Source: Siphonodentalium dalli (taxonomy: Eukaryota; Mollusca; Scaphopoda; Gadilida; Siphonodentaliidae). From it: a stretch of 64,000 nt of DNA. The position numbers and the translations under genes are program-made. The notes under the pieces were generated by a model. It ran no database searches. It was not told where the DNA came from and was given only the letters and a program-made list of their open reading frames with translations. The stretch spans positions 8,409,314-8,473,313 of the forward strand of contig CP136068.1 in NCBI GenBank assembly GCA_032622095.1, written 5' to 3'. Below are positions 38,010-51,049 of the stretch, in pieces (position 1 is the first letter of the stretch; each line of letters starts with the position of its first letter).

Positions 38010-38772
38010 GGGTACGAAGAGAATGGGGTGAACTGGATTGACCTCGTCCGTCCGTCAAGTCTTCAGCCTAGCCGTATGTCCGGGCAGATATCGCAAAACC
38101 TGGTTGTCGGATTTCAATTAAATGTGGTATGGACGAGGGCATTCAATGGAGTGTTCATTCGTTTTTTCCATATATTCAGTTATAGTTATACATCGTTCTT
38201 TATCTGGAAATGTTGGTATTTTTGTTCGTCCGAGTAGATATCTCAAACACGGGTTGTCGGATCTGAATGCAATTTGGTATGGATATCCAATACTATGAAT
38301 TGAGTCGTTTTTTTGGTACTAGAGTTTGCTTCTATTTGCTTATATTGAAATTTTGTTTTGTTGTCTGTCCGAGCAGATACCCCCCATCACCGGTTGACGA
38401 ATCTCAATGACATTTAGTTTGGATGTTCACGACTCTGAGGGCAATGAATTGTGTGTTCAATCGTTTTGTTCCGGTTTTCCATTCTAGACTTATTCATCTT
38501 TGTTTATCTGGATGTGATGGTAGTTTTGTCCGTATCATCAGCACCGGTTGATGGATATAAATGAAAATTGGTATGGATGTTCACTACCATGATGGCAATC
38601 ATAGGAATGTTCAATCGTTTTGATCGTCATAGAGTTCGTTCTAGAGTTATCTATTTTTATTTTTATTAAAATGTTGGGTTTTTTCCCAGTCCGATCAGAT
38701 ATCTCAACCATACTTTGTCGGTTCGAATTTTCCAGGGGTATGCCAGCACGGCTGGTGCAACCTCTTGTTGAG
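38010..38772. mobile_element. CCGTC-rich element, longer copy
   Basis: The left end GAAGAGAATGGGGTGAACTG and GACCTCGTCCGTCCGTC match the element at 2843. The right end GGGGTATGCCAGCACGGCTG then CCTCTTGTTG matches the right end there. Between them a unit of about 140-170 bp (CCGAGCAGATATC, then CGGTTGTCGGATCTGAATG, then TTCAATCGTTTT) repeats about four times. The internal tandem makes this copy longer than the 620-bp one. Confidence 0.65.
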
Positions 38773-38929
38773 TTGGTGTATGTGCCTTACATATACTCAA
38801 ATTAGCTCTCATGAACTGTATTATGCTGTTCATGTATAATAGTAGATCCGTTATGTGTCAATAGTCGATCACATGTTCGAACGTTTCCCTACTATCTGTC
38901 CTTGTTAATGGTGTACCGAGGTGGTTGGG

Positions 38930-39095
38930 TCGTTGATAAGATCACCGCAGCCTGGTCTCTAAGAGGTGGGCGCTGGTTCTAATCCCGACATGGCTTGATC
39001 TGAGTTGTGCCATTCCGATCGACACATGGGCATTTAAATAAGAATTAGTATTTAGGTTATTCTTATTCAATTTATTCATACAACGTAATCCAGGA
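38930..39095 (+). mobile_element. Probable tRNA-derived SINE
   Basis: ACCGAGGTGGTTGGGTCGTT resembles an A box in tRNA-like context and GGTTCTAATCCC (about 38973) resembles the B box GGTTCGAATCC. The spacing between the boxes, a little over 40 bp, fits an RNA polymerase III promoter. An AT-rich tail follows. It does not fold into a full tRNA by eye, so I call a SINE head and not a tRNA gene. Confidence 0.5.
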
Positions 39096-39446
39096 ACTGA
39101 TGATTATTTATTAAGTACTGGATAGCGTTAGTCACGAATCAAAATCTTGATTATGTAGATATGCTAATCTAGAAATAATTTTAGATAATGCGATAACGAA
39201 AAAACGTTGATGGGAGAATAAATTTCGAACGGTAGAACGTTCGAGCTGTAATTCCCATTGGAACGGTTGATATAAATAAATGGACCGATTGTCGTAATCG
39301 CCGACGACCATCGGCAACGACAATCACAACGAGATGTCTTGCAGTCGCAACACTGCCTATATAACTTACAAGCAACTAATGATATAGTTACGCTTCTGGG
39401 AATACGTGTATGTGAACTGATTTTAATGCGTGTTGTTTTGCTTCAG

Positions 39447-39650
39447 GCTGTCAGCAACATGGGGCTGGATATATGGAGTACCCGCTTGGCACAGAACAGT
39501 ATTGTCTAAAATACAAATCATCGGTCAAGGTATCGGCACAGGAAGCAATGACTGCTTTTGCAGATGAAGGATCCCACCTGCCGACCATCACAAGTCAAAC
39601 CATGATGGATGATCTTAGTACATTGGTAGCCGACACCTTCGGATACGAAG
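39447..39650 (+). CDS. C-type lectin domain, N-terminal half (exon)
   Basis: This 204-nt exon has a strong acceptor (TTTTGCTTCAG) and donor (GAAG/GTAAGA), with phase 1 at both borders. The peptide starts CQQHGAGYMEYPLGTEQYC, the Cys pair plus aromatic strand typical of long-form C-type lectin domains. It goes on to SAQEAMTAFADEGSHLPTIT, the helix-1 region that normally reads like 'A...C...G..L..I'. The usual helix-1 Cys is Phe here. The exon ends in GYEG at the position where many animal lectin domains are split. The following exon completes the domain. The protein is probably secreted or extracellular. Confidence 0.75.
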
Positions 39651-40500
39651 GTAAGATCAACATTACACTGATAATATAAGGTAATTTAATTATGTACTCT
39701 TTAAAGCGGTACTGTACACTACATCCGGCCATCTATGGAACCATCTCCTATTATACTCAACATAAACAAATACATGAATTTGGGCCATGGATGAGTGCAA
39801 AGTACACTCGTTTACTTTATGAACGATCTGACCAACATTATAGTTATAATGAAAAATAGTATAATTACTATGTTATTTACGTCGCGCATACAGCACATGA
39901 GTGAATTTTGCACTCAGCCATGGCTAAATTCATTCCGTTGTTACATATATTCTGTTGTTATAATAGGATATGGTCCCATAAAGGGCCTACGGGTGTAGTG
40001 TACAGTTCACCTTTAAGAGTAGCGTTTGGTCCAACCAAGTATGTAGAAGCTGGAAATATCACATAACAAGCGGGTATATCCTACTTCATAAGTATAGCCA
40101 CGATGGATTACGTTGTATGAAGATATTGATATATATTATCTGCATGATGATTGATTTAAGAACAAATATTTACATACTAGTGTGATCATCACTAAATCCA
40201 GCATTCCGATTGGTCGGCGCCCACTGGCTAGTTGCAATTATTTATCGGTGAATGCGCAACAGCTCATAACTACAAGCTCATAACAACATCGATACGTCAT
40301 TTTGGTTTGGAAAGACGAACGCGTAATGTTTTGGGCGCATTTGGATTCGCGCAGGATTGACTTAATAAATCATCGGGTTTCAATTGTTCCTGTTAACTTT
40401 TGCCAAGGGTGCTATGGGATATTTTGGGCTGGTTTTGTCACGATACACTTTTCGATTTAAATACATTTACAAAAGTGGCTTTTTCGCTAAATGTATATAA

Positions 40501-40667
40501 ATATAAGGATTAACTGTCATGTGGACTGTTTTTATGGAGATGTAACCGTGAGGTAAGTGGTCATAACTTGTATGTAAAACCGTTCGGGTTTTACACAAGT
40601 TATGACCACTTACCTCACGGTTACATCTCCATAAACACAGTCCACATGACAGTTAATCCTTATATAT
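40501..40667. mobile_element. 167-bp near-perfect palindrome in a lectin intron
   Basis: The arms run from ATAAGGATTAACTGTCATG on the left to the reverse complement on the right, with a tiny loop at the CGTTCG centre (about 40583-40588). Only a few mismatches are visible (GTATG against CAAG, TTTTTATGG against CATAAACA). This is a foldback MITE or a fresh palindromic insertion. No coding. Confidence 0.88.
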
Positions 40668-41166
40668 CACCGAAAGTAATACACACCATCAAAGTGCAGG
40701 ATTATCCATGAAAGGCAAAGCCCTGGTGTGAGAAATTTCTCGCGGCGAACAGCCAGGTCTTTCCCTTTCACGAATAACTACCCATCGAAGGAGGTAAATT
40801 ACTTACACATTTCAGAAATCAATTAATGACACAACATATACTGTTATGTAGATTATGCAGTCAGTTGGCTACATCCATCACTTGTCTTCCGCCCGGCCGT
40901 GCGTCAACAATTTCATTCGACACATCGTACATGTCACATCCCTCGTACAATCGTCACCAAACTTCACATAGATCTGCGTGCATGGTGACTGACCTCTATA
41001 TATTGAGCTATTGAATTTTAATAATTTTCATGTCGAACATGTAATAGTTATATGCAAGCATTGTAGTTATAAGTGGAATTTCCCCAGACATGTTCTATGT
41101 CGCAGGTATGGGACGATGACGATTGTAACAGTATGGGTGTTGGTTAGCTGTTGTTATATATTGCAG

Positions 41167-41375
41167 ATGCATTCTATGTTGATGGGTTCATGGCTTATGG
41201 CAACGAGTCTTTCTACACATGGAATGGTGAACCTCTCCCGTATACGGAGTGGCATTCAGCTGAATCATGGAAGATTGGTTCAGTGTACCTCAAGCTGAAG
41301 ACCAACACCGACGGAAGAAGGAAAATGATATATGGTGACGGTGGCATAGATCGTTTTTTTGTGTGCCAGTTCTAG
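41167..41375 (+). CDS. C-type lectin domain, C-terminal half and stop (terminal exon)
   Basis: The acceptor is TATATTGCAG. The first two bases complete an Asp codon with the previous exon, and the frame stays open to TAG at 41373-41375. The peptide includes AFYVDGFMAYGNESFYTWNG, then EPLPYTEWH, and ends DRFFVCQF, like the closing strands of a C-type lectin domain. With the previous exon the domain is about 137 residues, normal for the family. Only the last canonical Cys is present, and neither an EPN/QPD-WND calcium-sugar site nor the second disulfide is evident. Sugar binding is therefore doubtful and another ligand is possible. I see no AATAAA close downstream. Confidence 0.78.
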
Positions 41376-41901
41376 TTAGAAGGCTTTGCATATTTTACCT
41401 ATTGGCACGTGGTCGGATTGAAACAAAATGGCGAGCTGTGTCCTTCTGAAACATATCCTCGTGCAAGTAGGTTCATATTGAACATACATATTCACATATG
41501 TTCATATTGGACGTACGTATTCACATAGTGGACTTATTGTGCCCCGATCACTCGGACGGACGATTCGGGTTATATATTGAATACCTCCGTCCGTCCGTAT
41601 CAAACGTATCCATTTCACAACACACTTCAAGTATCGATAGTCCAATTTGGATGTCCGCTGGTATGCCGGTAGACCAGCATTGTGGAAAGGATATATACAT
41701 AGTGCATGTTTTGTCCGCCTTTTTTCAGAGTTAAGCCCTTTGCTGGACTTGGTGTAAAACGCGTCCATATCACACCGTATGTCTTTGTTATTGGATTCCG
41801 TTTTGCTTTGGCATGGGGAAAGGATATACACGTACTACGCGTTTCGTCCACTAATTTTACAAGAGTTACGGCCATTGTTTGACTTGGAAATTTGTGAATT
41901 G

Positions 41902-42610
41902 AGGATTCGGGGGATATCAAGTTCAGACCTTCGTCCCTCCTTCAAACTAGACTATTGTAACGCCATTCTCGCTGATATATCAACTATACATTTGAATAAA
42001 TTGCAAAAAGTAATTAATGTTGCTGCAAGAATTGTCTCCCGCAAAACAAAATTTTCACATGTAACACCTTGCTGCAAGAATTACACTACCTTCCAATTTG
42101 TGCGTGTATTGACTACAAATGTGCGTCATTCTGTTATAAAAAATCAGAATGAATCCAGTTCAAGCATACTCCCTGTATTACCTCAATATTTTGATAAACT
42201 GTTAAGCATATATGTTCCACCTATGAATCTGAGGTAAACGACACCAGCTCTAATGGATATTCCAACAACAAAATTGAAAACTTATGGCGATAGAGCATTT
42301 GATTCGCATGGTCCAAATGTTTGGAACTCACTGAGACAAGACACAAGATTTTCAAACTCTCGAATTCAAATCTCTGTTATAAAGAGTGATTTATTCTGTG
42401 CTCGTTATGCTGAAGTTATCTCATGTGTAGTTTGACGATGTTTATGTAAGTGTTAATATTATGTCATCATATTGTGTGGATAGGCCTATGATGTGTGTAT
42501 AGCTCTATGTGTGTATCACGTGTAATAGAGGGCATGGTACTAGTATGAATACAAGCGATCTTGGCCATCTTGGTTAAGGCACTATATAAATATGATTTAT
42601 TATTATTACA
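41902..42610 (+). pseudogene. LINE (CR1/L2-like) reverse transcriptase 3' end, broken
   Basis: The frame contains LDYCNAILADI, then NKLQKVINVAARIV, as in the C-terminal thumb region of CR1/L2/Rex-type reverse transcriptases. Near 42073 the frame shifts by one, since LQELHYLP continues in another frame. The end, TKLKTYGDRAFDSHGPNVWN (about 42263-42322), is again typical. The 3' end carries ATATAAATATGATTTATTAT (about 42584-42603), a short A/T repeat tail as in this class. It is 5'-truncated and dead. Confidence 0.82.
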
Positions 42611-43250
42611 GGTTTTGCACGCACTTTTTCAGGAGGTATGTCCCTTTGTCAGAGTTGTTACCCGGGGTTTGTTTTGTTTCAACTTGTTTCCAGAGGTATG
42701 ACCCTTTGCCTGTGTTATGGACAGGGGTTGAACTGAGAGAAATGCCCCACTATTACTTCATTATACAGGGGGGGGTCTGAACAAACATCCTTATATAGGA
42801 CCGGGGTGGGTGGGTGGTCCAGAGGCCGAAAAATCGTGCTTGTACTTACATGTAATGTTGTTGTAAGCATGTTAGTACCATGCTTGTTTGTATAGGGCTA
42901 TATAGGCAGCTAAAGTGACTCTTTGGCCTCAGATTTAGCAACATTCTGGATTTCACAGGATCCAGGCCCACTTCACAGTGGACCACCGTAATAGCGTTCA
43001 GGTAATTTATGATCAACGGAAGAAATATTTAGTAACAAAATTAATATATTACCTGAATAAAAGTAATAAAACAAACACGTTTCACAATGGATAGTCGTTG
43101 TTGATTATATAGATGCCGGATAGAAAACTGTATTTGGCAAGTTCGTGTTTCACATTAGCCCCCACAAATTTATTCGCTGTATATAGCTGTATTTAGCGTA
43201 CATCATTTACAAGGACAATACATCTCGAATCCCATTGTAAAATTAGTATC
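42611..43250. other. Gene-free stretch
   Basis: No coding signal or recognisable element. CAGGTTTTGC-like sequence and GGTATG(A/T)CCCTTTG phrases near 42635 and 42695 suggest a small diverged duplication. Confidence 0.45.
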
Positions 43251-44690
43251 GAACGCCACGGTTATACTGGATATAAACGTTCCACAATAGATAGCCATTT
43301 TGAACGCCACGGTTATATATACTGGATATAAAGTTCCACAATATATAGCCATTTTGAACGCCACGGTTATATATACTGGATATAAAGTTCCACAATATAT
43401 AGCCATTTTGAACGCCGTGGTTATATATACTGGATATAAAGTTCCACAATATATAGCCATTTTGAACGCCACGGTTATATATACTGGATATAAAGTTCCA
43501 CAATATATAGCCATTTTGAACGCCACGGTTATACATGTATATACTGGATATAAAGTTCCACAATATATAGCCATTTTGAACGCCACGGTTATATATACTG
43601 GATATAAAGTTCCACAATATATAGCCATTTTGAACGCCACGGTTATATATACTGGATATAAAGTTCCACAATATATAGCCATTTTGAACGCCACGGTTAT
43701 ATATACTGGATATAAAGTTTCACAATATATAGCCATTTTGAACGCCACGGTTATATATACTGGATATAAAGTTCCACAATATATAGCCATTTTGAACGCC
43801 GTGGTTATATATACTGGATATACAGTTCCACAATAGATAGCCATTTTGAACGCAACGGTTATATATACTGGATATAAAGTTCCACAATATATAGCCATTT
43901 TGAACGCCACGGTTATATATACTGGATATAAAGTTCCACAATATATAGCCATTTTGAACGCCACGGTTATATATACTGGATATAAAGTTCCACAATATAT
44001 AGCCATTTTGAACGCCGTGGTTATATATACTGGATATAAAGTTCCACAATAGATAGCGATTTTGGACGCCACGGTTATATATACTGGATATAAAGTTCCA
44101 CAATAGATAGCCATTTTGAACGCCACGGTTATATATACTGGATATAAAGTTCCACAATAGATAGCCATTTTGAACGCCACGGTTATATATACTGGATATA
44201 AAGTTCCACAATAGATAGCCATTTTGAACGCCATGGTTATATATACTGGATATAAAGTTCCACAATATATAGCCATTTTGAACGCCACGGTTATATATAC
44301 TGGATATAAAGTTCCACAATCGATAGCCATTTTGAACGCCACGGTTATATATACTGGATATAAAGTTCCACAATAGATAGCGATTTTGGACGCCACGGTT
44401 ATATATACTGGATATAAAGTTCCACAATAGATAGCCATTTTGAACGCCACGGTTATATATACTGGATATAAAGTTCCACAATAGATAGCCATTTTGAACG
44501 CCACGGTTATATATACTGGATATAAAGTTCTACAATAGATAGCCATTTTGAACGCCATGGTTATATATACTGGATATAAAGTTCCAGAATAGATAGCGAT
44601 TTTGGACGCCACGGTTATATATACTGGATATAACGTTCCACAATATATAGCCATTTTGAACGCCATTGTTATACATACTGGATGTAAAAT
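43251..44690. repeat. 54-bp minisatellite, about 27 units
   Basis: The units contain CCACGGTTATATATACTGG, TATAAAGTTCCACAAT and AGCCATTTTGAACG with a 54-bp period. One unit has a 6-bp insertion (ACATGT type, near 43530). Variant units (GCCGTGG at 43416, 43800 and 44016; GATTTTGGACG near 44058, 44382 and 44598) sit at multiples of 54 bp, which shows block duplication. Because 54 is divisible by three and the unit lacks stops in several frames, frames up to 487 codons run through it on the minus strand (18-residue unit MAIYCGTLYPVYITVAFK) and others run on both strands. I regard these as a by-product of the repeat. Confidence 0.95.
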
Positions 44691-45229
44691 TGTATTGTTG
44701 GGAGCTCATTTTTCGTATAAGCCAGACACTTCAAGACTAAGACTGCTTGAGGATAAATAAATACATGAACATATATACACATGTATATAATTGGTCATTG
44801 CCTGTTAACTTCAATCACTGCACTTGCTGAAAAGTATAATTAACATTAAAGCACCGGCATATAGATATAATGTATTTGAATGATTCATTGTTTTTTTTCT
44901 GTTTTATTTAGAGATACATATGTACCTCAATAACTCCTCATCATTTCTATACTCAGTTCACAGTCTAGGGGGACACCCTCAATCTGACCTGCATAATAAT
45001 TTATTATTAACATTATTGAATGACTTTCACATAAACAAAATGCGCCTCCATTTTGCATTATTATCACACTGATCGCATGAACCTTTACTCCTTATAGACA
45101 TGTTGAGTAGGCAACCTTGATTTATTCGTCAATTGTTGTCGCTTATACTCAACTTAACACTCTTAGTACTACATGTTTTAGAGGGTAGGATTAGGACTAA
45201 TATTCATACTATTATTTCACACTAATGAA

Positions 45230-45338
45230 CATAATCATAATTATCACTTTATTTCCTTTATGTTACATTTTTAAGAGTAATTGTTCTGCCTGAAAGGGTG
45301 TCTTGGTTGACCAATAAAACTATTCGTATTCGTATTGG
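45230..45338 (+). mobile_element. Probable 5'-truncated LINE 3' end
   Basis: The sequence ends in AATAAAACTATTCGTATTCG, a short hexamer repeat tail of a kind common on CR1/L2-type retrotransposons. The upstream part (from about 44930) is AT-rich and may be its untranslated region. No coding remains. Confidence 0.4.
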
Positions 45339-48300
45339 TCTTCGCTATATAGAGAAGACACCATTAACAAGGTCAATACAATGGTATTTGCCCGGAAGAG
45401 TAGTTTCAGAACGGAACGTCGATGTGGAACAACACGTTGATTTGTGTGTTTTGGTTATAATGATTGATTGATTGAGTTTGGGTTCTTCGTTGTGACTAAT
45501 ATTGTTGAAGTTTATGTCAGTATGTTCTCGAAATCAGATATCGTATTGAAAAGCAAACATGAGTAACAAGTATTTACGGACAAACGGAAATGCAGCTATA
45601 TTCCAGTCATAATACACACATTATTTTTGTCAATATACCCGACAAAATAAAGATTTGCATGGGCCATGACCAGTGTACATCCCGAAAACTGTGTTTCATA
45701 TATCTTAATAAAAGAAATTTCGGGCAAAGTAAAGACAGAAACATTTCACGGAGGGGATAAATACGTTACATGCCTTGTTTCGGGGGTATAAGGTGTATAG
45801 TATTTGCCCCGGTCGACTCTCGTATCCCCTCGGCTATAGCCTATGGGGGAACGAACCTCTGGGCGTACCACACCGTACCCCCTCAAAAAGCCATGTTGCT
45901 TATAGTATGGATAGTCGTGCTCAGCGAGATTGTCACTGTGCACGATTGACCAGATTAAGCTATTCAATAGGCCAATCGAGTTAAGTCGCCCGATGCTTGT
46001 GTATTGTTAGTAAGTGACGTCTGTATGACAGACAACACTAATTGACTAACTGAGTGTCTGTATCCTTAAATGAAGTTTTAGTGCAAACATTAGAAATTGA
46101 TAGCATATTCGTTGTGATTGTTATGACATCAAGGTTAGAGTCAGAACGTTCCCACAATTTTCAGTTGTAGTGCCTCATTTGAAGGCGAAGTACCTTAGAC
46201 ATAGTCGTAGGTATATCTACGAGTTTTGAGAAACCGCTCTATTTTCAGATTTGACCCCGCCGTTGAACCAGACACATATTGACAAACGGTCGATAAACAA
46301 TGTGTGTGGAACGATTACACATGTTTGGTCACTCAGTGTGCCCAAGTGATGTCGATGTGGAACCTATTAAACACAATCAAATTTTGAATAGTTCAGCTAT
46401 GTTTTTTTTCTGGAGCCTTGGTGTAAAGGCGTTTTTGATATGTACATGTAATTTGAACATTTGGAGTGTTTATCTGACATTATTTCGAACGTATGGTTCA
46501 ATATACCCGCCAATGTGTCAATTGTCGCCTGTATAAGTTTGTTGTTGACAATTTTCAGTGCTTCGAATGTCAATATTTATGATTAACATAGGTTTGGGTT
46601 ATATTAATCGCATCAATTGTGATTGAAATGGCTTGTACATTGACCGTTTCTATAGAAAATGGAGTATCCCATTCAGTTAAAACATGTACATCGGAATGTT
46701 CCAGTATTGATGTACATGGATGTACAGGTAATATAAGCAAACGACAGATAAATAAAAGGACTGACGGAGTCCTATTTATAGAAGTTTGTAGATAATAAAT
46801 TCATCAAACGACCTATGTTGTTGAACTTATTTTCTGAACGCTTCCTACGGGATTAATGTTCATCAGTGATGCTGTAGTATAACATTAAAGGATTAATCTA
46901 TTTGCTTTTGCCAATATCGTAGTCATTCTTATTTAATCCATCGTTGCATTCAGTCATTCATACAATTCACGATAATGTTCCTTGTAAATGTTCTGCATAT
47001 ATAGTGTAATACAGTTAATAAGTTTGTTATGTTGTCCTGCATTAGGTAGTAACTTTGTTGTGTGAATATTTTAATTGTCGTTTCTTATGTTTGATTTTAA
47101 TTTATGTTGCAGTTTGAAATAATGCATTTGAATAAGCTTTGTTTTCTTCCTCCCATTGGAAGTGCACACATTTTACAAACCATATATGAATTGAGGTATA
47201 AACAAGATAGTCCATACCAAATACAAAGATTCAGAACAATTTCAGTCTGATTTTGTTCTGACATTTCCTACTGTTGCCCAGCCATGACTATTTTTTGGAA
47301 AGGTTGACCAGAGATATATTGAGATAGACAACACCACTGTCTCCACAACGCTGTTCCTGATATAACATAAATGTACACTTAGCAGTGTTTTTGGCGCATT
47401 ATTAGCCGGAGTACCACATATTTCTTCACACGTGGAATTATGGTTTTAAAATGATTTGCTCTCGGCTACTTTGGTTGTTTTATTTGTTATAGCAAATACA
47501 AAACTATATTGCTTTTATTGTCTGAATTTACGCACTGTATAATATCGCTACTTCTTTACATTAATATCCTCATCAGGTGACCAAACTATTTGAAACTATG
47601 TGGAATTTGCATCACGCATAGACATACATACTTTCTGTCATTCGGTGAACCATCTATTTCTATGCATTTTGTCAGTCGATATTATTCCGATTTATAACAT
47701 ATACATAACACGTGTAACAAGCAATACTTGATTGAAATGCAAGTGTTTCTTGTTTCTTCTCATATTTGATAGGTTAATACATGTAACACATAAAGACAGC
47801 CCACATCAAGGCTATGTTGACTTTGGCAGGATGCCGTATCGTTTAGTTTTCTATTATTTCTATTTTGTTTGTGTTCAAATTATATGCATTCTCACAAATA
47901 AACTATCTCTCACACAACAGCTTCCAATTTTAATTTATTTTTAGAATAGGATCTACAGCTGACAGGTTGATCGAAGTTAACCACGGTGTATTTCAACTAT
48001 GCGTATAAGTGTTTAACCCATGGAGTGCTATTACAGCATGTGCACTGGCATTAGACATTCGGACAGGAAGAAATTTTATTCCTGCGTAATCAGGTGTGTC
48101 AAGCGAAAATACACAGGCATACATAATTATGGAATACGTTCATTCAAGCCACAATATAAGCTGCATTAGACCGCGAAGAATAAAGAGAAACCTGTATTTT
48201 TCACAAACAATAGACTTATATGATATAACATATGTATATGCCAACACAAACGAAAGTACCCGGCATTGTTTAAAATGTTGTTATGTGTATCTGATTATAT

Positions 48301-49662
48301 AAGATCGCGACATACATGTATGTACACAATTTTATTTCCCCCAATACTAGACTCATAGTATATAATTTGTATTTGTGCGAAGTTATTTTTCTATCCATAC
48401 TTCAATAATGTGAATGGCTCACAATGTATATTTATTGTTGCAGTTAATCGCAGCAAGATTGGCATACACCACTCGGATTACCGAAATGTGTCTGTGGAGT
48501 CACATGCCAATATTCCGTCTAAAAGAAACCCACGTATTTATCACAATCACAACGGCCTTGTTTTGCATTGCCATGACTGTTTATGCTGAAACGACTGTTG
48601 CTTGAATTACTATTTGTTCCTTCTTTCACTGGACACAGGGAGGTTGGCTGTACAGTGACACGGCTGATGTTTGAATTTGTGTATGTTCCAATCTTCGCCC
48701 CCACAAAGACAGTTTAGTTATTTTGTTTTATTTCATAGATAGGAACTTCCTCTTTATTTTCTTGTTTGTGTTAGCTTCAAATCTCCGATTTTGCATTATA
48801 GTATATTATATTATTAGGCGGCAATCCATCGCATGTGACCTATGTGTACATGTACTTGCTGATGATAGTTGTTTATAGCCTTTTGTAAATATATGTATGC
48901 CTCTTTAAGCTACCACAATTCCATCCCCACATGGGGCCTCTGCCAATAGTCATTGGTGTTGATTTGTTGACATGGTGTAGCGGAAGTAATAATAACATTT
49001 TCTTTCTCGACAGTTGTCCTTAATGTAAATTAAGTGGCAACCAATTGATTGGCAGTATTCCGTAAATTGGCTTATTATTAAATTATGTCGTCCTATACTA
49101 CTGACGTGATAATGGTTGAAGATGTATGGGGGCAATATTGAAATTCTGAACAATAAGGCACAGCACGCTCTGATAGTTTTCAAGTAGTAAAATGTCGTCA
49201 TTATAACATGCGTTACTGGCATTGTACACTGACTATTGTAAAGTGATATTTTATTCTCAGTTATATATATCCGACAGACTGGGCGATATATAAATAATCG
49301 GGGGACGTCGTCTATCAAATATCTACTATGTTTAACAATATATTAATCTAGTACATGGTATCAGACCAACAGTAAATGCCAAGCTGGTTTCAAAAGTGGC
49401 CAGTCTACAGTCGACTATTTTATCGACTGACTGTTATCGATTTTAGTAAAATGTATGGACTTTTTATGGCGAGTTGGTACATGTTTATGGCTTAAGTTCA
49501 GAGTGGCATCGCCGAGAACCTCTTGAGAGATATAAGAAATGTATACAATGGACAGGTTGGACTCATATACGCTAGCCAGAGCAATATAAATGTACATTAT
49601 CCACACCATGACCACAACGCGACTTGTGTACATTTGTATCTTCCTGTTTTATCATATAATAA
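45339..49662. other. Gene-poor stretch
   Basis: I see no gene with motif or splice support. A slightly GC-richer island at 45755-45985 carries short frames on both strands. Frames at 48950-49318 (minus, 122 codons) and elsewhere have no recognisable motif and the composition expected of chance. Confidence 0.5.
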
Positions 49663-50696
49663 TACTTCAATATATTCTCGTTCAAATAGGTGCATATTGG
49701 ACCTAAATAGTGATATTGGTTCACATTGGACATATTTGATTCTGGAATAATCTCATAGTGGACTTATAGCCATTATGGAGTGCCATACTCTTACCAATAG
49801 TGGCACCGTCCGGTTCATTGGTAGGTGCTTGGGTGGAGGTATATCAGATGATAAAACAACATTTGTGACGCCGATTTCCGCCGAGCGTGATTTAAAGTTG
49901 CAAGTGATGCACTGTCGTAGTCAAGGATGGAGTTGGGGAGGAGCACCAAAATTGATACAAATATATTTATCGCAGATTTCCACCAAACTTACGTGAACGC
50001 TTCCCATTGATATACGGAATCTAATAGTGCAGTTTGAACTTTCCGAAGTTGCACCTGACACCGTACTTCTCAATTACGTGTATTTATGTTCTCTGGTTAT
50101 CGCCAAATTGTGTCATATCAAAATATGACATATTTTCCTCTTGAAATGTGAAAACAAACTGTACTCTAGATTTGTGGGTATCATTCGTAAAATGACCATG
50201 CGTTTCTTCGAGTACCTCTGGAAAATTACGCAGTGTGTCATGCGAAACGCACATATTGCGAAATGCATTTGTTTGCTATATGTACACTAGTTACCACTTG
50301 GTGAGCAGTCAGGTGACGTTTCCCGCCATATATAAACATATGTTACAACCTTAATACAGTATCACACTTTTTAAGTAATAGGCAAGTAACGTCTCTGGTA
50401 TACGATATAGACATGTATAGACATGGAATTTGCCTAATCTAAAAGATCGTCGTTAGCCACCGAAAGAAAAAACATCAACTGAGTTAAATGGCTTAAGCAT
50501 TTCGGTATACGAATTTTTTGGTGAACTGCCAGTTTTTATTAGGAATGACCGCGCTCGTTGAAATGTGTTACCCTCTATACACTTGCATGGTAAACAAAAT
50601 AGCCGGCCATATACCAGTGTTTCTAATTTAAAATTGGCGATAATCCGCTCAATAACATTTAGTAATATAATACATATTGTAAATATAATCTTAACA

Positions 50697-50905
50697 CCAC
50701 GTGGTAGGTGTGATCTCGATTGTACACCAATCGCTACCTAATCCTAGCATCACGTGACACGTGTGATCTCGATTGTACACCAATCGCTATCTAATCCTAG
50801 CATCGCGTGACAGGTGTGATCTCGATTGTACACCAATCGCTACCTAATCCTAGCATCACATGACACGTGTGATCTCGATTGTACACCAATCGCTATCTAA
50901 TCGCG
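50697..50905. repeat. 53-bp tandem repeat with CACGTG motifs, copy B
   Basis: About four units of the same 53-bp repeat as at 4398-4662. It has changes in the E-box cores of two units (CGCGTGACAGG, CACATGACACG). Confidence 0.88.
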
Positions 50906-51049
50906 AACCCCGAGTAAGCATACGTCGATATTCAAACAAGCGTGTGTGTATTAGATGGAAAATCACATGGATGTGAAATACAAATATTTTCAACGGCCGA
51001 TTTGGGAAGAGCAGACCCGTATTATTGTTGAACTTGTGTATGATTTGGT

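Noticed and set aside
38930-39020. Functional tRNA gene
   Set aside because: A and B box-like motifs are present, but I could not pair an acceptor stem or anticodon arm, so a tRNA-derived SINE fits better.
43203-44666. 487-codon gene on the minus strand
   Set aside because: The frame exists only because a 54-bp repeat is free of stops. Other frames on both strands are open too, and there is no splice or promoter support.
48950-49318. 122-codon frame on the minus strand
   Set aside because: No motif, no splice support and a composition expected of AT-rich DNA.
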